DNA of 64,000 nucleotides, from NCBI GenBank assembly GCA_033439765.1, contig JAULSN010000002.1, positions 2,728,001 through 2,792,000 on the forward strand. The letters run 5' to 3'. The notes under the pieces are model-generated. The model did not search any database. It saw only the letters and a list, made by a program, of their open reading frames with translations, and was not told the DNA's origin. Position numbers and translations under genes: made by a program. Positions 1 through 11,030 of this stretch are shown in pieces (position 1 is the stretch's first letter; each line of letters opens with the position of its first letter). Source of the DNA: Lasiosphaeria ovina (Eukaryota > Ascomycota > Sordariomycetes > Sordariales > Lasiosphaeriaceae).

Positions 1-139
1 CTACTAGACTTGACTTCCCGAGACGTCCTTCGCCTCTCTTGAACAACACGCCGTCATACCGCGCCTCGCCGTCCACCCCAGACCATTCTTCGCCCAACCT
101 TCCTTCTAGTTACCCGCTAAACAAGCAACCACTGCCATC

Positions 140-1466
140 ATGTCTCTCGTCAACGTTCGCCGGGACAACAAGGATCCCTTCTATCGCTACAAGATGGAGC
201 GGATCCTGACCAAGATTGAGGGCAAGGGCAATGGCATCAAGACCGTTGTTGTCAACCTGAGCAGCGTTGCCCAGTCTCTGGCTCGCCCGGGCTCCTACCT
301 GATCAAGTATTTCGGCTTCGAGCTCGGCGCCCAGACCAACATTGATCCCCCGGATGACCGCTGGATCATCAACGGCGCCCACGAGGCCAGCAAGCTCCAG
401 GAGCTGCTCGACGGCTTCATCACCAAGTTTGTCCTCTGCCGCGAGTGCAAGAACCCCGAGACGGTCGTCAACATCAAGGACGGCCGCATCTTGCTCGACT
501 GCAAGGCCTGCGGCCAGCGCTCCTCGGTCGAGCCCCAGCTCAAGCTCACCGGCTTCATCCTCAAAAACGTGCCCAAGAAAGGCAAGAAGGACAAGGCGGA
601 GCGCAAGGCCGCCCGCAAGGCGAAGCAGAACGGCGGCGGCGGCTCTGGAGACAACTCGGACCAGGCTTCCCCCAATGGCGAGGACAAGTATGGCGATATT
701 GTCAGCGACGACGACGACCTTACGCGCAAGATCAAGACCGAGGCTCAGGATCTGAACATCAAGACGACTGCTGTCAAGGACGACGACTGGGCTGTCGACA
801 TGAGTGCCGAGGCTGTCAGGGCTCGCCAGCAGCAGCTGCCCGGCGATTTCAAGGCGAAGCTTGTTCTCAACGGCGACGACGAGGAAGAGGAGGGCGAGGG
901 CGTTGGCAGCACCGTCTACGACGAGTTCGGAAATTGGATCCAGGAGCAGGCTAAGGAGAAAGGCGGCGTTGACAACGTCGATGGCGTCGAGATTTATCTC
1001 AAGGCGAAGGATCTCGGCATCGATACCAAGCACCGCACCGTTGTCGTTCTCGTTCAGACCATCTTTGACGAGAACATCATCTCGCAGATTGCTAAGCGTG
1101 CTCCCATTCTGAGACGGGTAAGTTTTTCTTTTTGCCCTGTTGGTTCGTGATTTGGTTGCTGACGGTCTGTTCTAGATTGGTGACTCGGAACGCCACCAGA
1201 AGGCTGTTCTCGGCGGCACCGAGCGCCTCATCGGCCAGCTCAGCGCCGACAATGCCGACATCTACGCGCAGGTTCCCAAGATTTTGGAGCTCTACTACGA
1301 GTCTGATATCGTTTCCGAGCCCATCATCATGAAGTGGGGCACCAAGGCTTCCCGCAAGTACGCCGATCTGGCCACGTCCAAGAAGGTCCGCAAGGCTGCC
1401 GAGCCCTTCCTCAAGTGGCTGGCCGAGGCGGAATCGGAGGAGGACGAGGAGGAAGAGGAGGAGTAG
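140..1466 (+). CDS. tif5: Translation initiation factor eIF5
   Basis: eIF5 is the GTPase-activating protein for eIF2 in the 43S/48S preinitiation complex; it acts in the cytoplasm and also bridges eIF2, eIF1 and eIF3. The gene has two exons, 140-1117 and 1176-1466, separated by a 58 bp GTAAGT...TAG intron, and encodes 422 residues, normal for fungi. The N-terminus carries the eIF5/eIF2-beta fold with the DPFYRYKM motif; R16 corresponds to the GAP arginine (yeast Arg15). A C-x2-C zinc ribbon has cysteines at 100, 103, 121 and 124. A charged Lys-rich linker follows. The C-terminal W2/HEAT domain ends in an acidic aromatic box ([12 protein letters not shown]...). Start chosen as the first ATG of the conserved N-terminus. 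A 307-residue antisense ORF over exon 1 is a codon-bias shadow. Confidence 0.97.
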
Positions 1467-3675
1467 ATTGTTTCGTTGCCAAGCCATTTCTGTTCCTGCG
1501 TCTTCTCGCTGGAGATGGAGTCTGTCTTGCCGAAAAGCTGACGAGTTCACGGGACTTTGGGTTGCTTTCAACGGCGATTCCTCTTTTGGTACTGCTCATT
1601 TTTGCGATTATCTCGTTCGTTTTGCTTCGGGGAAGGTGCGGAAAACGCCGGGAGTCCCGAATTGCTTCCGGCTCGTAGAGGCTGGCTGCTTTTCTTTCAC
1701 CTCGCCAAAAAGGAGTATATTGCGTTGTTTACCAACAACTTTGCATTTTTTGCTCTTTCTCTGAGAAGTGGAAGTGGGTACTCTTTCCTTGACCTGGCTG
1801 CCTACCTCTCTGCCTGTCTCTACCTTTTACTTTGCCTGGTAAAATGTTGCTAGTCTAGTATTGGATCCACCAGTTTAGAGGAACCGATCTTGTGGCTTGG
1901 CTTGCCTGTATGGTGCGCTAGCTTATATGATGCTGTTTCTCGTGCGAATGGTTACGGTTCTTGTGTCGCGGCGTGCGAGACTGGCTGGAAAGGGGGTATC
2001 AGTGGGCCAGAAAGCCGACTGCGGGTGTGGTATGTACGTATGTACCACGGCTGTTGTTCTTTGCTCGCTCGTTCCCTCTTGAAGAGGCACGAGAATAAAC
2101 ACACCGCTCACTCACTCGTTCATTTACCTTGACTAGGTTCCTTACTTGCTCACTTGCTCACTTGCTATCTCACTTGCTCACTTGCTTGCACACTTGCTAT
2201 CTCACTTGCTATCTCACTTGCTTGCTTGCACACTTGCACACTTGCTTGCACACTTGCTATCTCACTTGCTATCTCACTTACTATCTCACTTGCTATCTCA
2301 CTTGCTTTTCTATATACACACATACTGACCGGATAAAGGGGGTCCTTGTCATTCATTGATTTGTTTGTGTCGGTTCGATCAAGTGAGAATCGTACCTACT
2401 TGCCTAGGCCTTTGAGGTAATTAGGAGAGACAGGGATGGAGAAAGATGCGAGGGTGGGTGGGCTCACGGTCGGTAACAAACTGAACGAACTGGGTGAGGG
2501 TGAAGATGACCTCAGCTGCCTACGTCGTCTTGTGGTAAGTATGTGTCTGTATATATATATGAGTGAGTGGGAGAGAGTATGACTGCTGTTTTGTTTTCCC
2601 CTTCATGGGGTTTGAGTTCCGCGTTTATGCATGTAGACTCCGTGGCCGGTTGGTTGGCTGTCTGTCTGTCTGTCTCTCTGTCTGGCGGTATATTTTACAT
2701 ACCATGCCTATATTCACATTCACATTTGCAAAGCTACCTCTCTACCTATCTTACTTGCTTATGGATATGGGTTGAGAGTGTTCGGTGGCGGGTTCAAAGG
2801 AAGGAAATACAAAATTGGATAAAGTAAAAGAAAGAAAGATAGAAATAGGAATAGGAATAATACTCAGGACCTGCCTATGTCTATGCCTATGTCAATGTCT
2901 GCTATAGGTATCATGCACGTATGTCGTGCGCCTAGCTGCTTTTTATCTCCTCCTTCTTCTGTTTGTGGAAGTCGAACCGGACGTCCTTAGGTCGTTTTAC
3001 TCCCTTGGACTGTTATTCACTCACTCACTCACTCACCTGAGCTTGCGTGTTTGCTAAGAAAGCCTACGTGCTTGCTTAGGTAGACTGGGACGCTGATTGG
3101 TTTCCAAGAGTTCGGTGTGGCGTGTCTATGTCTCTGTACATGTGTATGTGTATGTGTATCTGTAAATGTGTGTGTCTCTGCATGTGTGTCTGTGTATGCA
3201 CACAAGTGTCTATATCTCTATGTGCAGTGATGGCAGTCGACAATCAGGACGCTCGACGTTCTCTCTGTTATCAACCTGGGCATCTAGGCCCTCGTTTCAC
3301 CCGATCTTGCTGATACGTGATGACTCTCCCGTTTCGTTTGCCCAACGATATGGCGACGACACGCTCGACGGCCCTTGCAACTGAACGATGAACTGATGTC
3401 TCCTGTGATGTGCTGTTTCAAGGGGCTGTCAGTCGACACTCTACCTACTGTTTGTTTGCGTTTCCTGTTTCCTGTTTCCCCCCTCTGCTTGCTTGCTTGC
3501 TCGCCATCAGAACGACAGCAGCAGCAAAATCAACTTGTTTAAATACCACTGCTCCCCCCCCTTCTCTCTCTCGCTCCATTCACCGAGAAGACGGGTGCTT
3601 GCAAATAATAAAATCATCGCGTCGCCGTTGTAGGTTGTAAACCTAGCCTCTCTCAACAAACAGACGCACCACACC
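1467..3675. other. Intergenic region rich in short repeats
   Basis: This is the spacer between eIF5 and the next plus-strand gene. No ORF in it looks protein-like. It holds the CACTTGCT minisatellite at 2141-2307, a CACT tract near 3017-3037 and a GTATGT/TGTG-rich tract near 3126-3206. Its last few hundred bases are C/T-rich, as in many fungal promoters. Confidence 0.8.
2141..2307. repeat. CACTTGCT / TATCTCACTTGCT minisatellite
   Basis: About 167 bp of imperfect tandem units built from CACTTGCT, alternating with TATCT and TGCA spacers. All frames stay open across it, giving spurious ORFs of LSHLLxH-type repeats. It lies in the 3' flank of eIF5. Confidence 0.9.
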
Positions 3676-5363
3676 ATGACGTCCTATGCCGGCACAGCAG
3701 GCGGGTCGCTCGCCAGCGACCTCGTCGCGCTGACGGATGCCGAACTAAAAGACTACCTAGAAGACCACAAACTAGCGGGCTGGCGGGCCGCCTTCGTCAC
3801 GGTGCAGGACCCCGAGAACCTCCCCGAGAGCTTTGTGCAGAGACTGCGGTAGGTGCCTTACCTTGACGTGCGAGAGTACCTTACCTAGTATGCTGGCGGC
3901 CCCCGTGTCAGCTGCGCGCGGGCTTGTTTTTTAACTTTCCAGCCGAGTTTCCCAGGAAGTGGTCCGAGGCGACGGGTTACAAGTACGTGATCAAGGGGCA
4001 GGCCGTCGACCTCGACCTGGTGTCTGCGCGGCTGCAGCAGCAGCAGCAGCAGACGCCCGCCGTCGTGGAAGACGACGGGCCCAGCGACAGCGGCAACGAC
4101 GGTAATGACGATGATGACGACGACAGCGACACGCTGGCTTCAGAGTCTGTCTCGAGCACCGGCGCCGTCATCGCCAGCGGAGACGAGTCCGGGAACGAAA
4201 ATGACAGCACCGCGGCAGTCAAGTCGTCTGCAACGTCGGTCTCGAGCACAGGCGCTGTCATTGTCAGCGGCGGTGACGACTACGACGACGACGACAGCAC
4301 CACGGCCGCCAACTCGTCGTCGTCCTTCGTGGCAGACACGCGAGGCTTTCTCTTCACCGACGCATCCCACGACCACGACCACGACCACACCTCGTCCTCC
4401 TCGTCCTCGTCGTCCTCGTCGTCAGAGGTAGCCGACTTCGTGAGCGCCAAATCAGCACACCAGTGGCTGGTGACCCGCAAGGGCGGGCGGGCGATGCACG
4501 CGCCGGGGTCTTTCCCACGAGACGCGAGCGTGCGCGGGTACATCGCGTCGCTGTGCCCGCCCGACTCAGCACCGTACCGCCGCGACGTGGCCGTGTACCT
4601 GGACCAGGAGCTCCGCTGGGACAAGTTCCGGCTGTTCCAGCGCGCGGCGCGCGGCCGCGGCCACTACCCGCACTTTGACTGGCCGGTCCCCGCCAGCTTC
4701 TACGCGTACCGGCGCGAGGACGTGCCGCGCACGCTCGCGGCCTACGGGCTCGCGCATCTTCTTCTCGCGCCCGACAACCTGCTCGAGGACCACATGGCGC
4801 AGAGCAGCGCGGACGCGCCGGCCACGTGGCTTGAGTACGTGCACTTCGAGCACGTCACGCACGCGGCGTGCGCGGGCGAGGCGGCGCGGAGCCGGGCGCA
4901 GCTCGACGCGGCGCTGGACGCGGAGTTGGAGCGGGCGTCGGTGCTGGAGGCGGCGCCGACGCGCGACGAGCTGGCCGGCGCGCTGGCGCGGGCCGTCGAG
5001 GCCGAGGACAGGGTGTCGGGCGCCGCCGCGTTGCACACCAGGGGTCGCCGCCGCCGCGCGGACCTGAAGCTGGGATTAGGCGCCGAGGAGGAGGTGCAGA
5101 GGTTTTCGCCGGCGCTCAGGGGCGCCGCGCGCAGATACAAGTGGGCCCGGGACCGCGAGGAGCAGCAGCGGCTGTACCTCGAGTGGGCGGTTAGCGAGGC
5201 ACCGCGGGTGGCGGCTGAGGAGCGCGAGCGAAGGGAGGCGGGTTCCGGCGGCAGGGTAGGCGCCATATATCACGAAGGTTATGTGGAACTGCATGTGCCG
5301 GGAGAAGGAGTCGTTGTGTACGAAGGATATGGGCTGCTCGGGTGCGATCGAACCAAGAAATAA
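3676..5363 (+). CDS. Acidic low-complexity hypothetical protein
   Basis: Function not recognised. Two exons, 3676-3848 and 3956-5363, give 526 residues. An in-frame TAG just after the donor forces an intron. Of two candidate acceptors (AG at 3942 and at 3955) only the second keeps the frame, giving ...FVQRLRKWSEATGYKY. The N-terminal ~75 residues (LTDAELKDYLEDHKLAGW...) look like a small helical domain. Residues ~85-190 are Asp/Ser-rich with a duplicated SVSSTGAVI(A/V)SG element. The C-terminal ~340 residues look globular (YIASLCPPDSAPYRRDVAVY, HYPHFDWPVPASFYAYRRED), then a charged helical stretch and a final beta-rich piece (GYVELHVPGEGVVVYEGYG). No signal peptide or membrane segment is seen. 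It converges on gtr2. Probably a lineage-restricted fungal protein. Confidence 0.8.
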
Positions 5364-5942
5364 GGGAGGATGAGGTGGCTGCGGTTTTGGTGCTCAAAGG
5401 GGCAAGGGGGTTTGTTGACAATGACAGCCGCCGCTAAATCCAGCCAGGGGAAAAGCAAGTAGGCGAGGGACCCACGTCTCATGCTCAGAGAAGGAATCAA
5501 ATCATAACAGAGTAGGATATCACTTCCTCGACTTGGTCAGCCGTTCATAACTGTCTGGCTTCTTGCCTCGGCCACGATAGCCAGGTAGGCTACCTTCATG
5601 GTCCAGTTAGCCAGACAGGGAAGAGAATAAAAGACTATTGTTAGATGCTAGTAGTCGTGGGAGTTAGCTTACTTGCATTTCTGCACCATAATTGGCTTAC
5701 ACATACCACAACAAGCATTTGTTGTTGACACCGAGCACAGTCAAGCGCATCTTAGTACACACAGTATCCAGCATCCATCTGGTTTCTTGGTCTTGCACAC
5801 CCTGTCCCATTTTGCACATATATTCCATGCATCAAGCAGAGTAGTATTTTTATCTCTCGTTTTGGAAGATCCTTTTCCTTTCTACCAACGCCAAATCGCA
5901 CCAAGAGGCGCAACGCACGACGAAGCCATCCCAAAGTCCTAA
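5364..5942. other. Convergent 3' spacer
   Basis: About 580 bp between two converging genes; it presumably holds both 3' UTRs and poly(A) sites. I see no gene in it. Confidence 0.75.
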
Positions 5943-7310
5943 TCAGGTCTGGATAACACCTCCCGACGGCACGCCCTTGTCCGTCACCCTTGTCTCCTTG
6001 GGCTTGGTGATCTCAAAGAACTCCGTCAGGCCCTTCACGACCACGTCGACATTCATGTTGATCTGCGGCATCTTATCGTACGAGCCCTCTTTCATGATGG
6101 CCACCAGAGCCAGAAACCTATCGACCTCGCGCAGCATGATGGGCCGCTGGGCGTCCGTCAGAACCATGCCGCTCTCGGCCCACTCGCACGCGGCCTGGTC
6201 CTCGAGCGGCTGGTTCCACGGCTCCCCTTCGAGGCGGTCACGCCATTGTTGAGTGCGCTGCCAGCTTCCGTAGACCTCGGTGAAGTCGATAATAACATCG
6301 ACGTAGTCGGAGCAAATCTCGTAGCTTGCCATGTCCTCGGGCGTGCTGTCGGTGGCAATGTATATCTTGGTGTTGACATCGAACAAATACGCCTTCTCGA
6401 ACCGGCACGTACGGCACAGGTTGGTGAGCATGGCCTCCAGCTGGCCCAGCCGCGGGATCAGCTTCTGGATCACTTTGCTAAAGGCCTCGAAGATGCTGTG
6501 GTTGTATATACTAGTAAGATGGAAGTTTACGGGCGCGTTCTCGATGCCCTGGTCCGACAGCTCGTCTTGGATTCGGATCGTCACGTCCCTTTGGATGTCG
6601 AGCTTATAGTCGTCGCTCAGGCCGTCCACCTTGTGGATGAAAACCTCGATGTTGATGTGCGGGTAGCCGCGTTGGAGGTGCAGGATGGTGGCATTGAGCC
6701 GGGCCACGGCCTCCAGATAGTCGTCCTGTGCGTCAATGACCCAGATCAGCGCCCCAATCTCACCAAAGATGGCGTCCATGTCAAAGGTGAAATTTGGGTT
6801 GTCGAAAATGTCGATTTGTCCCGGAAAGTCCCAGACTTGGAACTCCATAAAGGAGCTGATCAAAATGTGAGCATCAACATTGGCAGATTTCGGGTTGGAT
6901 GCTTCACATTTGACTCACTTTAAACTGTCCTTCTGGATCCGCGCCGTGGACTCGAGAAAGAGTGTCTCGCTTGGCGGCAGTTTGTGGAACACCACACTAG
7001 AGATGGACGACTTCCCGCTCCTGACACAAATCTTAGAATCCATGCTGGTGTAGGGCAGCACCGGGTGAACATACCTCCTCTGTCCCATCAGTAATAACCT
7101 GGGCTTCCCTTTTGTTTGTGTCGTTGTCGGATCGGGCACCTTGGCGCCGTCTTTCTTCTGCAGCTGCTGCTGTCGGTTCTGCTCGTCGATACGTTGGAGA
7201 CTTAGCACTGCTGGACTGAGATAACTGGAAAAACGGCGGTGTAGGGGATCGGCCTCTGCATCAACAGGGGCACTGCTGTGCTCCAGAGGAGCTGGAGGAG
7301 CTGGGGGCAT
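5943..7310 (-). CDS. gtr2: Rag-family GTPase Gtr2 (RagC/D-like)
   Basis: Gtr2 pairs with Gtr1 on the vacuolar membrane and signals amino-acid sufficiency to TORC1. Exons 7310-7075, 7020-6919 and 6855-5943, with introns of 54 and 63 bp, encode 416 residues. The first intron splits the P-loop region: LLMGQRR joins SGKSS. G3 is WDFPGQ, G4 is HKVDG, and [20 protein letters not shown] and IYIATDS are Rag C/D hallmarks. A C-terminal roadblock-like region follows and dimerises in this family. The N-terminal ~70 residues are Pro/Ala/Gln-rich and not conserved. ATG 7310 is the first in-frame ATG; an upstream in-frame TTG at 7388 is unlikely to be used. An out-of-frame upstream ORF overlaps the start. 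Confidence 0.93.
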
Positions 7311-7461
7311 GGTGGGGAGAAGTCGTCGAGGGCCCGGCGACCCAAGAAAGACGCTGAGCCAGATTTCTCGACGCGACCAGGAATTCAATGCCCGTGAGAG
7401 CGCAAAGGCTGCCCACGCTGCCTTTAGAAGATAAATTCTCGACGTAGGTCAGCTCGGGCAT
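7261..7461 (-). promoter_or_regulatory. Possible overlapping uORF at gtr2
   Basis: A 66-codon ORF starts at ATG 7461 with a purine at -3 and ends at 7261, so it overlaps the gtr2 ATG at 7310 in another frame. If the gtr2 mRNA begins upstream of 7461, ribosomes would have to scan past or reinitiate to make Gtr2. Transcript start unknown; it may be only a chance ORF. Confidence 0.3.
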
Positions 7462-9889
7462 GACGTCGTCAAAGGAGGCTAGGGAGGCGCTGCCGGAGGA
7501 CTCGGCACTGCGAGGACCGTTTGCAGCTCGGGAAGGGTTTTCACGGACGGGCTAACGGGCATGTCGGTCGGGTGTGTGCAGGTGCAGATGACGATGACGG
7601 GTAGTTTGAAGGGGGAAAAGAGACGACAAGGCGGCAGTTCTGAGGCGTAGACGTGTAATTCTTTATTTCAAGTCTCAAAAGTGTCGCACTTGATAACGGC
7701 TGGGCAAGATAGGGGGCAGTGACAGACACCCTTGCGCCATTTTTTCCAATCTCGCCGTCCGCATCTCAGTCTCTTGACCAGGACTCGCGAGCAATAAAGG
7801 CCGCACTGACGGGGGGAGCGGTGACGGTGATTAGGATCATTGAAGCGAGCAGGCACGGCGGCGTCTTATGTAGCACAGTGATTTGGGAGTGGCTCAGCAT
7901 GGCCAACCAAGCACCAAGGTGACTCAATGACAAAAAGTCTGACGCCCCGGGATGCACGTCGACAGGGTGTCTGCCTGGGCGGCTGGAGTAACACTTTCCG
8001 GGCCAGAAAAGCAGAGGAGGCCATCGCGCCCGGCCTTGATCTGATCCAGAGAACCGCCATGTTTCGCGCGATGAGCGCCAACAGGATGGCAAAGATTAGT
8101 CCGTTGGTGGTTACTGCTATGCAGCCTCTTGCCAGGCTGCAGTCCCGGGAGTCTAGGTCTGTGAGGCTTTGCACGTTCGCAGGGAGCCAGTAACAGGCCA
8201 AGCTCGGTTTCAGAGACGGGGAGGGGAAACCTTAATGGAAAAAAAGAAAAGAAAGAAAAAAAAGAAACGATGAAAAGACAAAGTGCATGACACCGGGGAA
8301 GAGTTTGTTAGGCAGCAAGTTCTTACCTCCATGATGACGGGAACAATGGAAGACCCGAGGATCAACACGTTTGGGGTCGTTCTCTTGGGGTTACGACGGC
8401 CTCGGATCGACGCCCGTTGCCTAGGTCAGGTCAGGCACAAGGTAGCCGCCCAAAAAATCTACTACCAGCAATTGAGCCCAGTGGTCTGCACGCGCCCCTC
8501 GGTCCCTCTGAGCTGGGACCCAGGCGGGAGAGAGAGAGAGAGAGAGAGTCCAGCAGTTGATTGGGACTGGCTACCGGCGGTCGGGGGGAAGAGCTGTCAG
8601 TCTGGCGAATTAAAAGGTTTCGAGAATTAGCTGCAGCGCGGGCATATACGATAAGAGACGAGAAACAAGCTTCCGCACGACAATTCGCAATCAAGGTAGG
8701 TAATCCTCGTCTCTCGTTCAAGAGACGGGGAGCAGAGTTTGAAGTGATCAAGCAGCCGGCCAGAATCTCGAGGATAAATGAAAAGAGCCGCTCGGAATCG
8801 ATAGAGAGGTCGAACAGGGTATTGTCTTCATTTGGGAAGAGAAGCCTTCGGCCAAGAGGGCAATCGATATATACCTTGATGGTTGGCTGATCGAGACGGA
8901 AACAGTGAATACTGTAGCCGTTCCTGGCCGAGTTTCCAATTTGAACAGGTCCAGTACGTACGGGTTGGTATCGCGTGCTACACGTGGACTGAACGACGAG
9001 TTATTGCAGGTGCTTATTGGGTTAGGTAGGTAAGATAGCTGAGCGTCGATGCGGGTTTGTCGCTGCTACTCTTCTTGTCTTGCCTCAACACCAAGTGCGC
9101 AACAGCGGCAAGAGGCCGGGTAAATCGAAGATTCCGCCAGATTGTGAAAATATGCAATAAATTCAGATAAGGTGAGTTTTTGCAAGAGGAGGGCGAGCAC
9201 ATACAGCAAGTACGACAGTGGATCAACTTGACAAGTTGTGCGCTCGTTCGTTGTCTTGGAAGGCAGGTTAAGTTAAGACGGATGGGGAACTCAAGCATAC
9301 GAGTGCGTGAGTGCGAGTGCGTGACAGTAGCCCCGAATTGAGATACGGCCGCACCTGCTCGGTGAGGCAGCGGGTGAAGCATGAGGCGGGGTTTAAGAAT
9401 GGAACTGTGGGGTCCTTGATTACCTAACAAATCAGCTTCACAGTGCTGGCTTGCCTTGGCAGTGCAGTTGTGCACTGGGCACTTGGCACTGGGCAGTCGG
9501 CTAGCAGTGCCTGGCCAACCAGCAGCCCCTTGGCCGGGTCGGGTCAGCTGAAGGGAATGTGACTGATCATCTCTCTCTGTATTTTCTACCTGAGCATCTT
9601 CTTATAAAAACGGTGCCAAGTATCCGTAACCTTACAACATGTACTCAACGCCATATGTAGATGATGAAGACGAAGAGCCTCGCCGTATCCATGTCCGTAT
9701 TCCTGCAACCAGCCCTCTAGGTCCAAAAAGGGATATCATTTACCCCTACTGCAATGCTATGCCGTGTCTTTTCTCTCATCTTCAAAGGCTTTCTCTTCTA
9801 TTCTCTTCTCCAGTTCTCGCCCTGTCAACTCCAAACTGAAGTGGTGTCTCCTTCCCTGGACAGCACCACCGGTACTTCTATCATGAAGC
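7311..9889. other. Intergenic: gtr2 upstream region
   Basis: This 2.6 kb region lies upstream of gtr2 and downstream of the MIF-domain gene. ORFs up to about 150 codons occur, but none shows conserved motifs or plausible splicing. It contains a GA tract at 8527-8548 and poly-purine runs near 8235-8275. No other feature seen. Confidence 0.7.
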
Positions 9890-11030
9890 CTATTCAGCGG
9901 GAATTGCTGGGAGTGCGGACCGGTGTCCAGGCTTGGCGGTCGACCGGTGAAATATTGTTGCCACAAAACTTTTCCTCCGCTTCGCCGTCTTCTGCTGGGC
10001 ACTTGCGGGCTTCTCCATGGCGGCCAGAATTGGGGGTGATGCTGGTACAGGTGGTAATGCCTCGTCTGCGCTTGCTGGCGGCGTGAGCTCGGGTGTAGGG
10101 AGGTCGATTGCCGATAGCGGTCTGAAGCTGGCAAGAGACTGCAAGCCTACTGTCAGCCTCCAAGAAAGAAAGTTCCGGCTAGCCGATGACTGGCCGGGTA
10201 CTGACCTTGACGCTCAGTTTCTTCCGAGCCTTCGGCCTCCTCGACACTGTACCAGCATCCTCGTCCTCCTCTTCTGCAGCGGCTTCCGGAATGCTATAGG
10301 TCCTTGACAGCTCCTCAATCTCGCCGGCCAGTGTCTTGCCATTGCAAGCCACGTCTTCTTCCTTGGTCGGGACGAAGCGTAGGAACCCTCTCTCTGGCTT
10401 CACCCCAGTCGCCTCCTCCATGTGTTTCTGTATCAGGGCCGCATTGCGCTTATTGGTTGTGGGCAGCAGCTGTGATGGCAACGCAAATACCGATATGACA
10501 TACGCGGGATCAAACGACCCTCCGAACAGCATGCACGTGCTGTGCTGGAGGGTGACCACGATCGACGACACCGGTCTCTGGTACCGCGTAGATATGTGGT
10601 ATGACAGCTCTGTTATGAAAGTGAACTCGTCCGTGATCTGGGGCGACATGTCAGCAGTTCCCCGTCTCATCACCGTATGCATGGCACCTACTATGATGTT
10701 GGTCTTCACCTCCACCATGACGATTGCGTCTCCCCGCACCCTCTCCCTTGCCGGGTTTCTGCCCCCGTTGGATGAGAAGGCATCCTCGAAAAAGCTGAAA
10801 TTGCTTCTCTTCTTGACCAAGCCGGGCTTTGACGGCCGCTTGGTAGCCCGCGGGCCAACATCTCCCGGCAGAGGTCGGTCGATATCGCGCATCAGACTGT
10901 CCTCTTTGACAGGATTGAGCTCCCAAGCCCTCCGGTCCGCGAACGATGGCTTTGCCGGAACCACCAGCTGGTGGTCTTGGTTGTGCCCCCCAGCCTGCTT
11001 GCCACTTGCGGGATGGAAAGGTCTATTCAT
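9890..11030 (-). CDS. MIF/tautomerase-domain protein
   Basis: Two exons, 11030-10206 and 10138-9890, joined over a 67 bp GTCAGT...CAG intron (phase 0), give 357 residues. The central part (about residues 100-235) matches the macrophage migration inhibitory factor / dopachrome tautomerase fold: a first strand VMVEVKTNIIV, then SSIVVTLQHSTCMLFGGSFDPAY, TNKRNAALIQKHMEE and RGFLRFVPT. In classical MIF the catalytic residue is a free N-terminal proline; here the first strand is internal and no proline sits at that place, so tautomerase activity is doubtful. The N-terminus is basic and disordered; the C-terminus has Ser/Pro-rich and Lys/Arg-rich stretches (KTAKRRKSFVATIF). Start: ATG 11030 is the first in-frame ATG; the frame stays open to about 11153 and a 5' exon is possible. 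Confidence 0.85.

Noticed and set aside
110..1033. 307-codon antisense ORF over eIF5 exon 1
   Set aside because: Leu/Val/Ala-rich mirror of a GC-biased coding frame; the plus strand has clear eIF5 motifs.
3943..3955. Acceptor at 3942 for the acidic-protein gene
   Set aside because: It has the better pyrimidine tract but shifts the frame; the AG at 3955 keeps it.
7866..8201. 111-codon minus-strand ORF with one hydrophobic stretch
   Set aside because: The frame opens at a TTG and there is no conserved feature.
10179..10205. MIF-domain protein ending at 10179 by read-through
   Set aside because: A GTCAGT donor followed by a phase-matched exon at 10138-9890 gives a longer, protein-like C-terminus.
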